37,640 nucleotides of DNA, from positions 1-37,640 of the forward strand of contig NZ_JACRUK010000038.1 of the NCBI RefSeq assembly GCF_014305155.1, in the 5' to 3' direction. Positions 8,910 through 17,196 of the stretch are shown here, piece by piece. The stretch comes from Flavobacterium muglaense (GTDB lineage Bacteria > Bacteroidota > Bacteroidia > Flavobacteriales > Flavobacteriaceae). The position numbers were made by a program, and so were the translations under genes. The notes beneath the pieces were generated by a model that saw nothing but the letters and a program-made list of their open reading frames with translations, made no database searches and was not told the origin of the DNA. The stretch's first letter is position 1, and each line of letters begins with the position of its first letter.

Positions 8910-10427
8910 ATGAACAAAAAAGTAATACTAATGATTCTTGACGGTTGGGGAAAATCTCCGGACCCAAAAGTATCTGCAATCGACAATGCCAATGTACCTT
9001 TTATCAATAGCTTGTACAAGAATTACCCAAGCGCTCAATTGCGTACAGATGGCTTACACGTAGGTCTTCCCGAAGGACAAATGGGAAATAGTGAAGTAGG
9101 CCACATGAACCTTGGCGCTGGACGAATTGTATACCAAGATTTAGCCAAAATCAATTTGGCTGTAGTCAATAAAACCCTAGCCAAAGAACAAGTATTAAAA
9201 GATGCTTTTCAATATGCTAAAGACAACAATAAAAAAGTTCACTTCGTAGGATTAGTTTCTGATGGTGGTGTGCACTCCCATACGTCTCACTTACGCGGAC
9301 TAATCGATGCCTCACAAGACTACGGATTAGAAAACGTTTTTATACACGCCTTCACTGATGGTCGTGATGTAGACCCTAAATCAGGTAAAAAATACATCCA
9401 CGATTTACAAGATTACATCGCTAACACACCTGTAAAAGTAGCTTCGGTTATTGGTCGTTATTACGCAATGGATCGTGACAAAAGATGGGAAAGAGTAAAA
9501 CTAGCATACGACTTACTAGTTAACGGTACGGGTACTCCAACGCATGATATTGTAACGTCTATCGCAACAAGCTACGGAAACGATGTTACAGATGAATTCA
9601 TTCAGCCGCTTATTGCTGTTGATAGTAATAACAAACCACTAGCTACCATTGCAGAAGATGACGTTGTTATTTTCTTCAATTTTAGAACCGATAGAGGTCG
9701 TGAATTGACTGAAGCGCTTTCGCAAAAAGATTTCCACGAACAAAACATGCACAAACTAAACTTGTACTATGTGACGTTGACCAACTATGACGAAACCTAC
9801 CAAAACGTAAAAGTGGTCTATAACAAAGATAACATCACGGAAACACTAGGTGAAGTTTTAGAAAAAGCGGGTAAAAAACAAATTCGTATTGCCGAAACGG
9901 AGAAATATCCGCACGTAACGTTCTTCTTTTCTGGAGGCCGTGAAGAGCCTTTCATTGGCGAAAGCCGTATCCTTAAGAACTCTCCTAAAGTTGCCACTTA
10001 CGATTTGCAGCCTGAAATGAGTGCTTATGAACTAACAGATGCCTTGGTTCCTGAAATCGAAAAAGGAGACGTTGATTTTGTATGCCTAAACTTCGCTAAC
10101 GGAGACATGGTAGGACATACAGGAATGATGGATGCCGCTATCAAAGCTTGTGAAGCCGTTGACAAATGTGTCGAAAAAGTGATCAGTGCCGCAATTGCTA
10201 AGGACTATACCGTTCTAGTAATTGCCGATCACGGAAACTGTGAAACCATGATCAATCCAGACGGAAGTCCAAATACAGCACACACCACGAACCCTGTACC
10301 ATTCATTTTGGTTGACAAAGAAATCAAAAAAGTACACGATGGAGTTCTAGGTGACATTGCTCCTACAATCCTAGAGTTAATGGGCGTTGCACAACCTGCT
10401 GTTATGACACAAAAATCGTTGTTGTAA
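8910..10427 (+). CDS. gpmI: 2,3-bisphosphoglycerate-independent phosphoglycerate mutase
   Basis: Encodes 505 residues, the normal length for the family. This cytoplasmic, metal-dependent enzyme interconverts 3- and 2-phosphoglycerate in glycolysis and gluconeogenesis. The N-terminus ILMILDGWG carries the first metal-binding Asp. QMGNSEVGHMNLGAGR contains Ser61, equivalent to the phosphorylated Ser62 of the Geobacillus enzyme. Further metal and substrate sites are visible in SDGGVHSH, HAFTDGRD, FFNFRTDRGRE, NFANGDMVGHTG and IADHGNCE. It stands alone, with a -7 element at 8885 and a terminator at 10453. It is an essential housekeeping gene, and the assignment is firm. Confidence 0.98.
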   Translation: MNKKVILMILDGWGKSPDPKVSAIDNANVPFINSLYKNYPSAQLRTDGLHVGLPEGQMGNSEVGHMNLGAGRIVYQDLAKINLAVVNKTLAKEQVLKDAFQYAKDNNKKVHFVGLVSDGGVHSHTSHLRGLIDASQDYGLENVFIHAFTDGRDVDPKSGKKYIHDLQDYIANTPVKVASVIGRYYAMDRDKRWERVKLAYDLLVNGTGTPTHDIVTSIATSYGNDVTDEFIQPLIAVDSNNKPLATIAEDDVVIFFNFRTDRGRELTEALSQKDFHEQNMHKLNLYYVTLTNYDETYQNVKVVYNKDNITETLGEVLEKAGKKQIRIAETEKYPHVTFFFSGGREEPFIGESRILKNSPKVATYDLQPEMSAYELTDALVPEIEKGDVDFVCLNFANGDMVGHTGMMDAAIKACEAVDKCVEKVISAAIAKDYTVLVIADHGNCETMINPDGSPNTAHTTNPVPFILVDKEIKKVHDGVLGDIAPTILELMGVAQPAVMTQKSLL

Positions 10428-10452
10428 AATAATTACAACCCTAATTATATTC

Positions 10453-10482
10453 AAACTGCTTCATCATTGGAGCAGTTTTTTT
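10453..10482 (+). terminator. intrinsic terminator of gpmI
   Basis: AAACTGCT (10453-10460) pairs with AGCAGTTT (10471-10478), with a 10-base loop and a following T run, 26 bases after the gpmI stop. Confidence 0.8.
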
Positions 10483-10535
10483 ATGCCTTGATTGTAGTTT
10501 TAGAAGCAGAACATGCAGTGTTTTCAGGAGAGATA

Positions 10536-10610
10536 GTTCCCGCTATCCATTACAATCTTCTGGCGGGATAAATCGCCCCGCCACAAGGATTTCCATTTCT
10601 ATCGGGGCTC
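10536..10610. repeat. dispersed intergenic repeat with GC-rich hairpin
   Basis: Contains GCTATCCATTACAATCTT (10542-10559), 16 of 18 bases identical to 34687-34704 in this window, followed by a hairpin TGGCGGG (10561-10567) / CCCGCCA (10577-10583) and a tract ending ATCGGGGCT. It is non-coding, more GC-rich than its surroundings, and lies between convergent genes. I recall similar sequences as common intergenic repeats of Flavobacterium genomes. Confidence 0.6.
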
Positions 10611-10642
10611 AGAGGAAAGATCAGATGTATTTATCAAGATCA

Positions 10643-11869
10643 CTACAGTAATTGCTCTACAAAATAAATCACAAGCCCCACAATTCCGCCCACAACCGTT
10701 CCGTTAATCCGTATAAACTGAAGATCCTTCCCTACTTCCAATTCTAATTTATCGGCAATTTCTTTTTTATCCCAACTTTGTACTGAAGTTGCAATCAAAT
10801 CACCAATGGCTTTTTTATTTCGAAGTAACATACCTAAAGCATCTATCTTTATAAAATCATTAATCTTATTCGTCATCACTTCATCCTTTTGAATACTATC
10901 TCCAAAATTCCGAATCATATTAGTGATATTCATTTTAATGGTAGAATCCTCACCTTGTTCTAAATCGCTTAAAACAGCATTTTTTAGCTCCAACCATATC
11001 GATCCAATATAATCCTGAACTTCTGGTTTTTGCGTGAATTCAACCACTAGCCTACTAATTTTGTCTTGCATTTCAGGAGAACTTTTCAATTCGGCAACAA
11101 AATTCAAAACATAGTCGTTTATCTTTTTCCTGATAGAACTATCGGGTTGTTTAGCCATATCTATAAATTCATAAAGACCATTAAAAACACCATCGGCAAT
11201 CTTTTTATCAGCAACACCTAGCGTATACCAAGGCGTTGTGTTTTTAACTTTTTCTTTGATTTCGTCTCTATTCGCTTCCAGTTCTGCGGATAAAATGGTC
11301 AAAACATTCGTTATCAATTGCGCTTGTTTATCATCCTTAGACAAGGATTCTAAACCTATTGCAACCCACTCGCCAAAATTCATTTGTTGCATCTTACTTT
11401 CAAATTGCTCCAAAATAAATTTTTGAACATCAGCATCTTCAATCGTTTTTAAAACACCCGGAATCACATTTTCGACTACTAATGAAGCAATCGTACACGC
11501 GTTTTTTTCTTCTTTTAACCAATTTGTCGCTTTGGTAGCAAAATCAAAGGCATCCAACTTTGCTTCTAACTTCTCCTTAATTAAAAATTCATCTGATACA
11601 AAAGCCCCTAAATTCTGACCAATCGCGTCTTTATTCGTTGGAATCAAAGCCGTATGCGGAATAGGAATCCCTAATGGATGCTTGAACAATGCTACAACAG
11701 CAAACCAGTCGGCAATCCCACCCACCATAGCAGCTTCACTCAATGCTTTTAGCCAACCTATCTCATAATGATGTGCTATAAAAAAACAAAGAACAGCCGC
11801 AACTAAAACACTTAGTGCAACCCTCTTCATTTTAACTAAATTATCTTTTTTAGCCTGATTATTCTCCAT
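10643..11869 (-). CDS. DUF445 family membrane protein (YjiN-like)
   Basis: Encodes 408 residues. Hydrophobic segments are visible at about 15-32 and 35-60, and a C-terminal one at about 388-405 (VVGGIVGLVIYFVEQLL). The sequence ALSEAAMVGGIADWFAVVAL followed by FKHPLGIPIPHTALIPTNKD is the hallmark of the DUF445 family. The middle (about 90-370) is helical and charged and probably lies outside the membrane. The family is widespread and annotated as an inner-membrane protein of unknown function. The gene is convergent with gpmI and divergent from the tetR operon; no consensus promoter is apparent in the 144 bases before it. Confidence 0.88.
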   Translation of the reverse strand: MENNQAKKDNLVKMKRVALSVLVAAVLCFFIAHHYEIGWLKALSEAAMVGGIADWFAVVALFKHPLGIPIPHTALIPTNKDAIGQNLGAFVSDEFLIKEKLEAKLDAFDFATKATNWLKEEKNACTIASLVVENVIPGVLKTIEDADVQKFILEQFESKMQQMNFGEWVAIGLESLSKDDKQAQLITNVLTILSAELEANRDEIKEKVKNTTPWYTLGVADKKIADGVFNGLYEFIDMAKQPDSSIRKKINDYVLNFVAELKSSPEMQDKISRLVVEFTQKPEVQDYIGSIWLELKNAVLSDLEQGEDSTIKMNITNMIRNFGDSIQKDEVMTNKINDFIKIDALGMLLRNKKAIGDLIATSVQSWDKKEIADKLELEVGKDLQFIRINGTVVGGIVGLVIYFVEQLL

Positions 11870-12013
11870 AATACTATTTACAATCTCTAATAATATACTA
11901 ATTTAGTCATTTGTTTTCCAGAACAACTAATTGATCGAAATCAAATGCATGATAGACCCAAAAAAATAAAAACCCAAGCTAAACAAAAAATAAATAAAAG
12001 TTAAAATTTCATT

Positions 12014-12034
12014 TATAATAGTATTGCTATTATA
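12014..12034. promoter_or_regulatory. palindromic operator candidate for the TetR regulator
   Basis: TATAATAG, five bases, CTATTATA: a perfect 8-bp inverted repeat (12014-12021 with 12027-12034), a size usual for TetR dimers. Its right half overlaps the -7 box at 12031-12038, so a bound repressor would block RNA polymerase. Autoregulation is inferred from position. Confidence 0.65.
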
Positions 12035-12038
12035 TTTG
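12031..12038 (+). promoter_or_regulatory. -7 promoter element of the tetR-ABC-hlyD-tolC operon
   Basis: TATATTTG matches TAnnTTTG and ends 18 bases before the ATG at 12057. It excludes the upstream TTG at 12024 as the translation start, because that codon would precede the transcription start. Confidence 0.65.
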
Positions 12039-12056
12039 CGCAAAATAATATTAACT

Positions 12057-12731
12057 ATGAAGGATTTAATCGCGTCTATAAAAATTCAGGTCAATGAAAA
12101 GATCTATGTCAAAGATCCGGAAACATCAAAACTAGGTAAGAAAATCATTCAAGAAAGTATTCTTTTGATTGACGCTATCGGTTTTGATAATTTTACTTTC
12201 AAGAAATTAGGAGAAAAAATTGGCTCGAATGAAAGTTCTATTTATCGTTATTTTGAAAACAAACACAAATTACTAGTTTACCTTTCCTCTTGGTACTGGA
12301 GTTGGATGGAATACAAATTATTCTTTGCCACAAATAACATCACAGACCCTCTTGAAGCATTAAAAAGAGCCATTACAGTTGTTACTGAAAAAGTAGAAGA
12401 TGACGAAACCACGGAACATATCAACGAATCGATTTTAAACAAGATCATAATATCTGAATTTACTAAAACCTTACACACTAAAGAAGTTGATGAAGAAAAT
12501 AAAATAGGTTTCTTTTTAATTTACAAAAGGGTAATCAATAGAATTGTAACTTTAATCAATCAAGTAAATCCCGATTATCCGTATGCAAAAAGTCTTGCTT
12601 CAAGCACCATTGAAGGCGCCTTGCATCAACAGTTTTTAAGCGAACACTTAACGACCATTACCAATTGTGATGAAAAAACAAGTCCAGCTAATTTTTATAT
12701 TCATCTTATTACAACCATTTTAAAAAAATAA
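12057..12731 (+). CDS. TetR/AcrR family transcriptional regulator
   Basis: Encodes 224 residues from the ATG at 12057. Residues about 26-75 form the TetR-type DNA-binding domain: KIIQESILLIDAIGFDNFTF, then KKLGEKIGSNESSIYRYFENK, where the recognition helix and the Y.YF..K pattern are typical. The remainder is a helical ligand-binding and dimerisation region without a recognisable ligand class. It is the first gene of a four-gene operon, seven bases before the ABC gene, so it probably represses the exporter and itself through the palindrome at 12014-12034. A 235-residue version from a TTG at 12024 is rejected because that codon lies within the operator and -7 region. Confidence 0.9.
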   Translation: MKDLIASIKIQVNEKIYVKDPETSKLGKKIIQESILLIDAIGFDNFTFKKLGEKIGSNESSIYRYFENKHKLLVYLSSWYWSWMEYKLFFATNNITDPLEALKRAITVVTEKVEDDETTEHINESILNKIIISEFTKTLHTKEVDEENKIGFFLIYKRVINRIVTLINQVNPDYPYAKSLASSTIEGALHQQFLSEHLTTITNCDEKTSPANFYIHLITTILKK

Positions 12732-12738
12732 ACAAACC

Positions 12739-14403
12739 ATGACTCCATTAAAACGCTTTTACAATTTATTAGCCTTGGACAAAAAAGACATTACACAACT
12801 GTTTTTTTACGCCATATTTGCCGGATTAATTAGTTTATCATTACCCTTAGGAATTCAAGCTATCATCAATTTCATTCAATCAGGACGTGTTAGTGTCTCC
12901 TGGATTGTATTGATATTTCTTGTTGTTATGGGAGTTGCTTTGGTTGGAATTCTATCGTTAATGCAATTGCGTATTACAGAAAACTTGCAACAAAAAATAT
13001 TTGTACGTTCATCATTTGAATTTGCAGTTCGCTTACCTAAAATAAAATTTGAAGAGCTATACAATACCTATCCACCTGAACTTGCCAATCGTTTTTTTGA
13101 TACCTTAACCATTCAAAAAGGAACTTCAAAATTACTAATTGACTTTTCGGCAGCCTTATTACAAATTGCTTTTGGTATAATTCTGTTGTCCCTGTATCAT
13201 CCTTATTTTATCGTATTTGGAATCATGTTAATCATTTTATTGTACTTTATCTTTAAATTATCATATAAATCAGGATTAGAAACCAGCTTGAAAGAATCAA
13301 AAAACAAGTATAAAGTAGCTAGATGGTTGCAAGAAATGGCGCGCAATAATTTCAGTTTTAGAAACCAATTGAACTTTGACTACGGACTTCAAAAAAACGA
13401 TCAATTAGTAAGTGAATATCTTAATTACCGTGAAAAACATTTTAATGTGATCAAAAGACAATTTACGCAGCTGATTGTTTTTAAAGTCATAATTACAGCT
13501 AGTTTGCTATCTATAGGTGGTTTTCTAGTGGTTTCGCAACAAATGAATATAGGACAATTTGTCGCTGCCGAAATCATTATTTTATTGGTCATCAACTCTG
13601 TCGAAAAGATCATCCTGGGGCTTGAAACTTTTTATGACGTGTTAACTTCTGTTGAAAAAATTGGTCAAGTAGCTGATTTAAGCCTTGAAGAAGAGTTTGA
13701 AACTGAAACCACTAATTATTGCTATGCCGATATCACTTTGGAAACTGAAAAGGTAAAATTCAAATTTCCAGATTCTAAAAACGCAATTCTAAACGATATT
13801 TCATTAAAAATTGATCAAGGAGAACGCATTGTAATCAATGGAGAAAATGGTTCGGGTAAAACAACCTTAATTCGCATCTTATCGGGCTTAATTAAACCTA
13901 CAACGGGAAGTTTTTATATCAACGACGATACGTTCAAGAAGATCGATCTGAAACAATACCGCTCCCAAATAGGTAGTATCATCTATGGCGAAACTCCCTT
14001 TGAAGGAACAATACATGAAAACATCACCTTTAACGATAGCACTATCAGCCAAGAAGATTTGAAATGGGCCATTGAAGGGGTACAATTAACTTCATACATT
14101 AAATCGTTGCCCGAAAGTTTAGAAACTAAAATTTTCCCAGAAGGACGACAGTTAACGTCTTCTAATGCACAAAAAATATTGTTGGCACGATCTATTATCC
14201 ACAAACCGCGCATTCTATTTTATGAGGATCCTACAGACACTATGGATGAAAAAGTAGCCAATAAAATTATTGACTTCATAACAGCCAAAGAAAACAAATG
14301 GACCATTATTGTATCCTCTAAAAATCCATATTGGAAAACAAAATGCAACAGAGAGATTATCATGCAAAATGGACGCATTCTAAACGACACAAAAACACTA
14401 TAG
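12739..14403 (+). CDS. ABC exporter half-transporter with degenerate ATPase motifs
   Basis: Encodes 554 residues: a membrane domain (about 20-310, five to six hydrophobic spans at 22-45, 52-75, 135-172, 245-267 and 272-295) fused to an ATP-binding domain (about 330-550). It should form a dimer in the inner membrane and work with the HlyD and TolC proteins encoded next. Walker A is intact (GENGSGKTT, 368-376). The other motifs are unusual: the signature is QLTSSNAQ (471-478) rather than LSGGQ; Walker B reads ILFYED (492-497), with Glu then Asp where Asp-Glu is expected; the Q-loop region reads IIYGETP; and the switch-His position reads IIVSSK. ATP binding is likely but normal hydrolysis is doubtful. 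I recall that related Bacteroidetes exporters beside HlyD genes also have an ED-type Walker B, so part of this may be a family trait. There is no peptidase C39 domain. Substrate unknown. Confidence 0.88.
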   Translation: MTPLKRFYNLLALDKKDITQLFFYAIFAGLISLSLPLGIQAIINFIQSGRVSVSWIVLIFLVVMGVALVGILSLMQLRITENLQQKIFVRSSFEFAVRLPKIKFEELYNTYPPELANRFFDTLTIQKGTSKLLIDFSAALLQIAFGIILLSLYHPYFIVFGIMLIILLYFIFKLSYKSGLETSLKESKNKYKVARWLQEMARNNFSFRNQLNFDYGLQKNDQLVSEYLNYREKHFNVIKRQFTQLIVFKVIITASLLSIGGFLVVSQQMNIGQFVAAEIIILLVINSVEKIILGLETFYDVLTSVEKIGQVADLSLEEEFETETTNYCYADITLETEKVKFKFPDSKNAILNDISLKIDQGERIVINGENGSGKTTLIRILSGLIKPTTGSFYINDDTFKKIDLKQYRSQIGSIIYGETPFEGTIHENITFNDSTISQEDLKWAIEGVQLTSYIKSLPESLETKIFPEGRQLTSSNAQKILLARSIIHKPRILFYEDPTDTMDEKVANKIIDFITAKENKWTIIVSSKNPYWKTKCNREIIMQNGRILNDTKTL

Positions 14404-14406
14404 GTT

Positions 14407-15756
14407 ATGCTAAACATATCTGACAATAACAAAACGAATTCGCCAAGTTTACAAAAATTTGACACCATCAAAAACCTTAACTTGAATTCAAGTGCTAAGG
14501 TTATGAATAAAATAATAATGTTCTTTTTCATACTAGGAATCCTAATTTTATTTCTTCCATGGACACAAAACATATCGGGTTCTGGAGCGGTAACTACTTT
14601 AAAACCAAATCAACGCCCACAGTCGATACAAAGTGTAATTTCGGGTCGAATAGAAAACTGGTACGTGCAAGAAGGAGATTTCGTAAAAAAAGGAGACACC
14701 ATCCTTTTCATATCAGAGATTAAAGAGGATTACATGGACCCTAATTTAGTAGCAAATACGAAAAGACAAGTCAACGCTAAAAAACTATCACTCGAATCGT
14801 ATGGTTCTAAAGTGAAAACAATGACGGGACAAATCCAAAACATTGAAAGCGAGAAAAACCTGAAATTAGAGCAAGCCCAAAACAAAATCAAACAGTCACT
14901 ACTAAAAATAAAAAGTGACAGCATGGATCTTGTAGCTGTAAAAACACAGTTGAAAATTGCAAATACGCAGTTTGATCGTGCTGTACAATTGAACAAAGAG
15001 GGCTTAAAACCATTAACAGATGTAGAGGACAAAAGACTAAAACTACAAGAAGTAGAAGCTAAAATTATTACGCAAGAAAACAAATTCTTGACCAGTAAAA
15101 ATGAATATATCAATGCCCGAGTAGAGACCAATCGTATTACTGCTGAATACTCTGAGAAAGTATCCAAAGCACAAAGCGATCAATTCACGGCAATGAGTAA
15201 TCAATTTGATACCGAAGCACAAGTAAATAAATTGGAGAATCAATACGCCAATTACAGCATTCGTAACGGAATGTATTACATCACAGCACCACAAAACGGC
15301 TACGTCAATAGAGTTTTACAAGCGGGTATAGGACAAACAGTAAAAGAAGGAACTGCTATTGTGAGCATTATGCCAGCACAGTACGACATTGCTGTTGAAA
15401 CTTTTGTAGACCCAATTGATTTACCATTAATTAACCGCGGCGAAAAAGTGAGGGTCTGGTTTGATGGATGGCCAACTATCGTTTTCTCAGGATGGCCTGA
15501 TGTGTCTTATGGAACTTTTGGAGGTAAAATTGTAGCCATAGAAAACTTCATCAGTGATAACGGAAAATACCGTATCCTAATTGCGCCAGACAAAGAGGAA
15601 GCTCCTTGGCCTAAAAAAATAAGCATTGGCTCTGGTGCCGAGACTATTGCCTTGCTAGACACCGTGCCTATTTGGTTTGAAGTATGGAGAATTTTAAATG
15701 GGTTTCCGCCAAATTATTATAAAACAGACGTAAAACCAGCTAAAGAGAAAAAATAA
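14407..15756 (+). CDS. HlyD-family periplasmic adaptor of exporter
   Basis: Encodes 449 residues. A short cytoplasmic N-terminus is followed by one membrane span (about 36-56, IIMFFFILGILILFLPW). Residues about 65-110 form the first half of a biotinyl/lipoyl-like domain (SVISGRIENWYVQEGDFVKK GDTIL), about 120-285 a long alpha-helical coiled coil that reaches for the outer-membrane channel, and about 290-430 the second lipoyl half (YYITAPQNGYVNRVLQAG) and beta-barrel region. It bridges the ABC protein and TolC. Three bases separate it from the ABC gene, and its stop codon overlaps the tolC start by one base (TAATG), which indicates coupled translation. Confidence 0.93.
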   Translation: MLNISDNNKTNSPSLQKFDTIKNLNLNSSAKVMNKIIMFFFILGILILFLPWTQNISGSGAVTTLKPNQRPQSIQSVISGRIENWYVQEGDFVKKGDTILFISEIKEDYMDPNLVANTKRQVNAKKLSLESYGSKVKTMTGQIQNIESEKNLKLEQAQNKIKQSLLKIKSDSMDLVAVKTQLKIANTQFDRAVQLNKEGLKPLTDVEDKRLKLQEVEAKIITQENKFLTSKNEYINARVETNRITAEYSEKVSKAQSDQFTAMSNQFDTEAQVNKLENQYANYSIRNGMYYITAPQNGYVNRVLQAGIGQTVKEGTAIVSIMPAQYDIAVETFVDPIDLPLINRGEKVRVWFDGWPTIVFSGWPDVSYGTFGGKIVAIENFISDNGKYRILIAPDKEEAPWPKKISIGSGAETIALLDTVPIWFEVWRILNGFPPNYYKTDVKPAKEKK

Positions 15757-17153
15757 TGAAACACATTCTTATCCTTTTTCTACTCTTAGGATCTCTTGCT
15801 TTTGGACAAACTCCAACGGTCAACAGTTCAAAGGAGTTCACTTATAATGAGTTTTTGGGTTATGTCAAGAAGTACCATCCGTTAGTAAAAACAGCCAACT
15901 TAGAAATCAATAAAGCACAAGCTAATTTGATGATGGCGCGCGGTGGCTTTGACCCCAAAATTGAAGTCGATTTTAAAGAAAAACAATTCAAAGACAAAGA
16001 ATATTATTCGATACTAAACAGCAGTTTCAAAATCCCTACATGGTACGGAATCGAAATAAAAGCGGGTTTTGACAACAATGATGGTATTTACTTAAACCCG
16101 GAAAACACAGTACCTAATCAAGGATTAACCTCGTTAGGGATTACGGTGCCGCTGGGACAAGGTTTGTTTATCAATCAAAGAATGGCCGATGTACGCAAGG
16201 CGAAAATTCAGTTAAAACTGAGCCAAGCCGAAAGAAAACTACAAGCAATTGCCGTTTTGTATGATGCTTCCATCGCCTATTTTAACTGGAAAAAAACCTA
16301 TAACGAAGTAAAACTGTATGAAACTTACAGCAACAATGCACAAATTCGTTTCAAGGGTATAAAACAATTGATAAAAGCAGGTGATAAACGTGCTATTGAC
16401 AGTATTGAGTCTGGAATTAGCGTAAAAAACAGGCTGCTGAATCTGGAGGATTCTAAATTAAAATTGAATAAAGCAAAATTAGAATTATCTAACTTTCTTT
16501 GGTTAGAAAATTCCATTCCACTGGAATTAGCCGACAGTCTCATTCCTGAAACAGCTGTAGATGCAAGCATTCAAGAAACATTAAAAACAAATGATTTAGT
16601 AAATACTGATTTCACGCTAGACAATCACCCGAAAATTAATGCATTACAGAATAAAATCGAAATTTTGACGGTAGAGAAAAAGCTTAAAGCCAATATGTTA
16701 CTCCCAAAAATTGACGTGGGTTATTCTTATATCGCTGAACCCAGTTATATTGACAATTATCAGTTCGAAAATTACAAAATTGGTTTGAACTTTTATTTCC
16801 CTTTGTTTTTACGAAAAGAACGTGGAAGTTTGAAACTAGCACAATACAAAATTCAGGAATCGGAGTTTAGTTTGAATCTAGAACGCGTGCAACTTTCGAA
16901 TAAAATAAGTGCTCAAAAAACAGAAATTCAGTCTCTGGAGAAACAAAATAAAATTATAAAAACACTGGCCGAAGATTATGCCATCATGTTAAAATCAGAA
17001 GAACGGTTGTTTACCTTTGGCGAAAGCTCCCTGTTTTTAATCAACAGTAGAGAGAATAGTTTAATCAGTGCGCAGCTAGCTTCAATAGCTTTAGAAAACA
17101 GATATTTTAACTCAAATGCGGAACTTTTTAAAATTATGGCCAATCCTGATTAA
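15756..17153 (+). CDS. TolC-family outer-membrane efflux protein
   Basis: Encodes 465 residues with a signal peptide (1-18, ending AFGQ). The rest shows the two repeated coiled-coil and beta-strand units of TolC-type channels: NLEINKAQANLMMARGGFDP near 45-65, long helices at about 140-245 and 345-420, and GLNFYFPLFLRKERG (about 345-360), the second barrel hairpin. Trimeric channels of this family cross the outer membrane and periplasm and here would complete the tripartite exporter with the two preceding gene products. It is the last gene of the operon; map follows after 43 bases with its own -7 element. Substrate not predictable. Confidence 0.93.
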   Translation: MKHILILFLLLGSLAFGQTPTVNSSKEFTYNEFLGYVKKYHPLVKTANLEINKAQANLMMARGGFDPKIEVDFKEKQFKDKEYYSILNSSFKIPTWYGIEIKAGFDNNDGIYLNPENTVPNQGLTSLGITVPLGQGLFINQRMADVRKAKIQLKLSQAERKLQAIAVLYDASIAYFNWKKTYNEVKLYETYSNNAQIRFKGIKQLIKAGDKRAIDSIESGISVKNRLLNLEDSKLKLNKAKLELSNFLWLENSIPLELADSLIPETAVDASIQETLKTNDLVNTDFTLDNHPKINALQNKIEILTVEKKLKANMLLPKIDVGYSYIAEPSYIDNYQFENYKIGLNFYFPLFLRKERGSLKLAQYKIQESEFSLNLERVQLSNKISAQKTEIQSLEKQNKIIKTLAEDYAIMLKSEERLFTFGESSLFLINSRENSLISAQLASIALENRYFNSNAELFKIMANPD

Positions 17154-17168
17154 ATAATTTAAAAATCG

Positions 17169-17176
17169 TACTTTTG
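17169..17176 (+). promoter_or_regulatory. -7 promoter element of map
   Basis: TACTTTTG matches TAnnTTTG and ends 20 bases before the map ATG at 17197. Confidence 0.6.
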
Positions 17177-17196
17177 CCAACTGAAAAAAAGAAAAT

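Noticed and set aside
14220..14573. 117-codon minus-strand frame across the ABC-HlyD junction
   Set aside because: Overlaps two recognised genes in a tight operon; hydrophobic composition reflects the complement of AT-rich coding sequence.
14730..15167. 145-codon minus-strand frame inside the HlyD gene
   Set aside because: It lies wholly opposite a well-recognised coiled-coil coding region and its Ser/Leu/Phe-rich content is what the complement of such a region gives.
12739..17153. Bacteriocin-type secretion with a cognate peptide gene
   Set aside because: No C39 peptidase domain on the ABC protein and no small double-glycine leader gene in or around the operon; the gaps between genes are too short to hide one.
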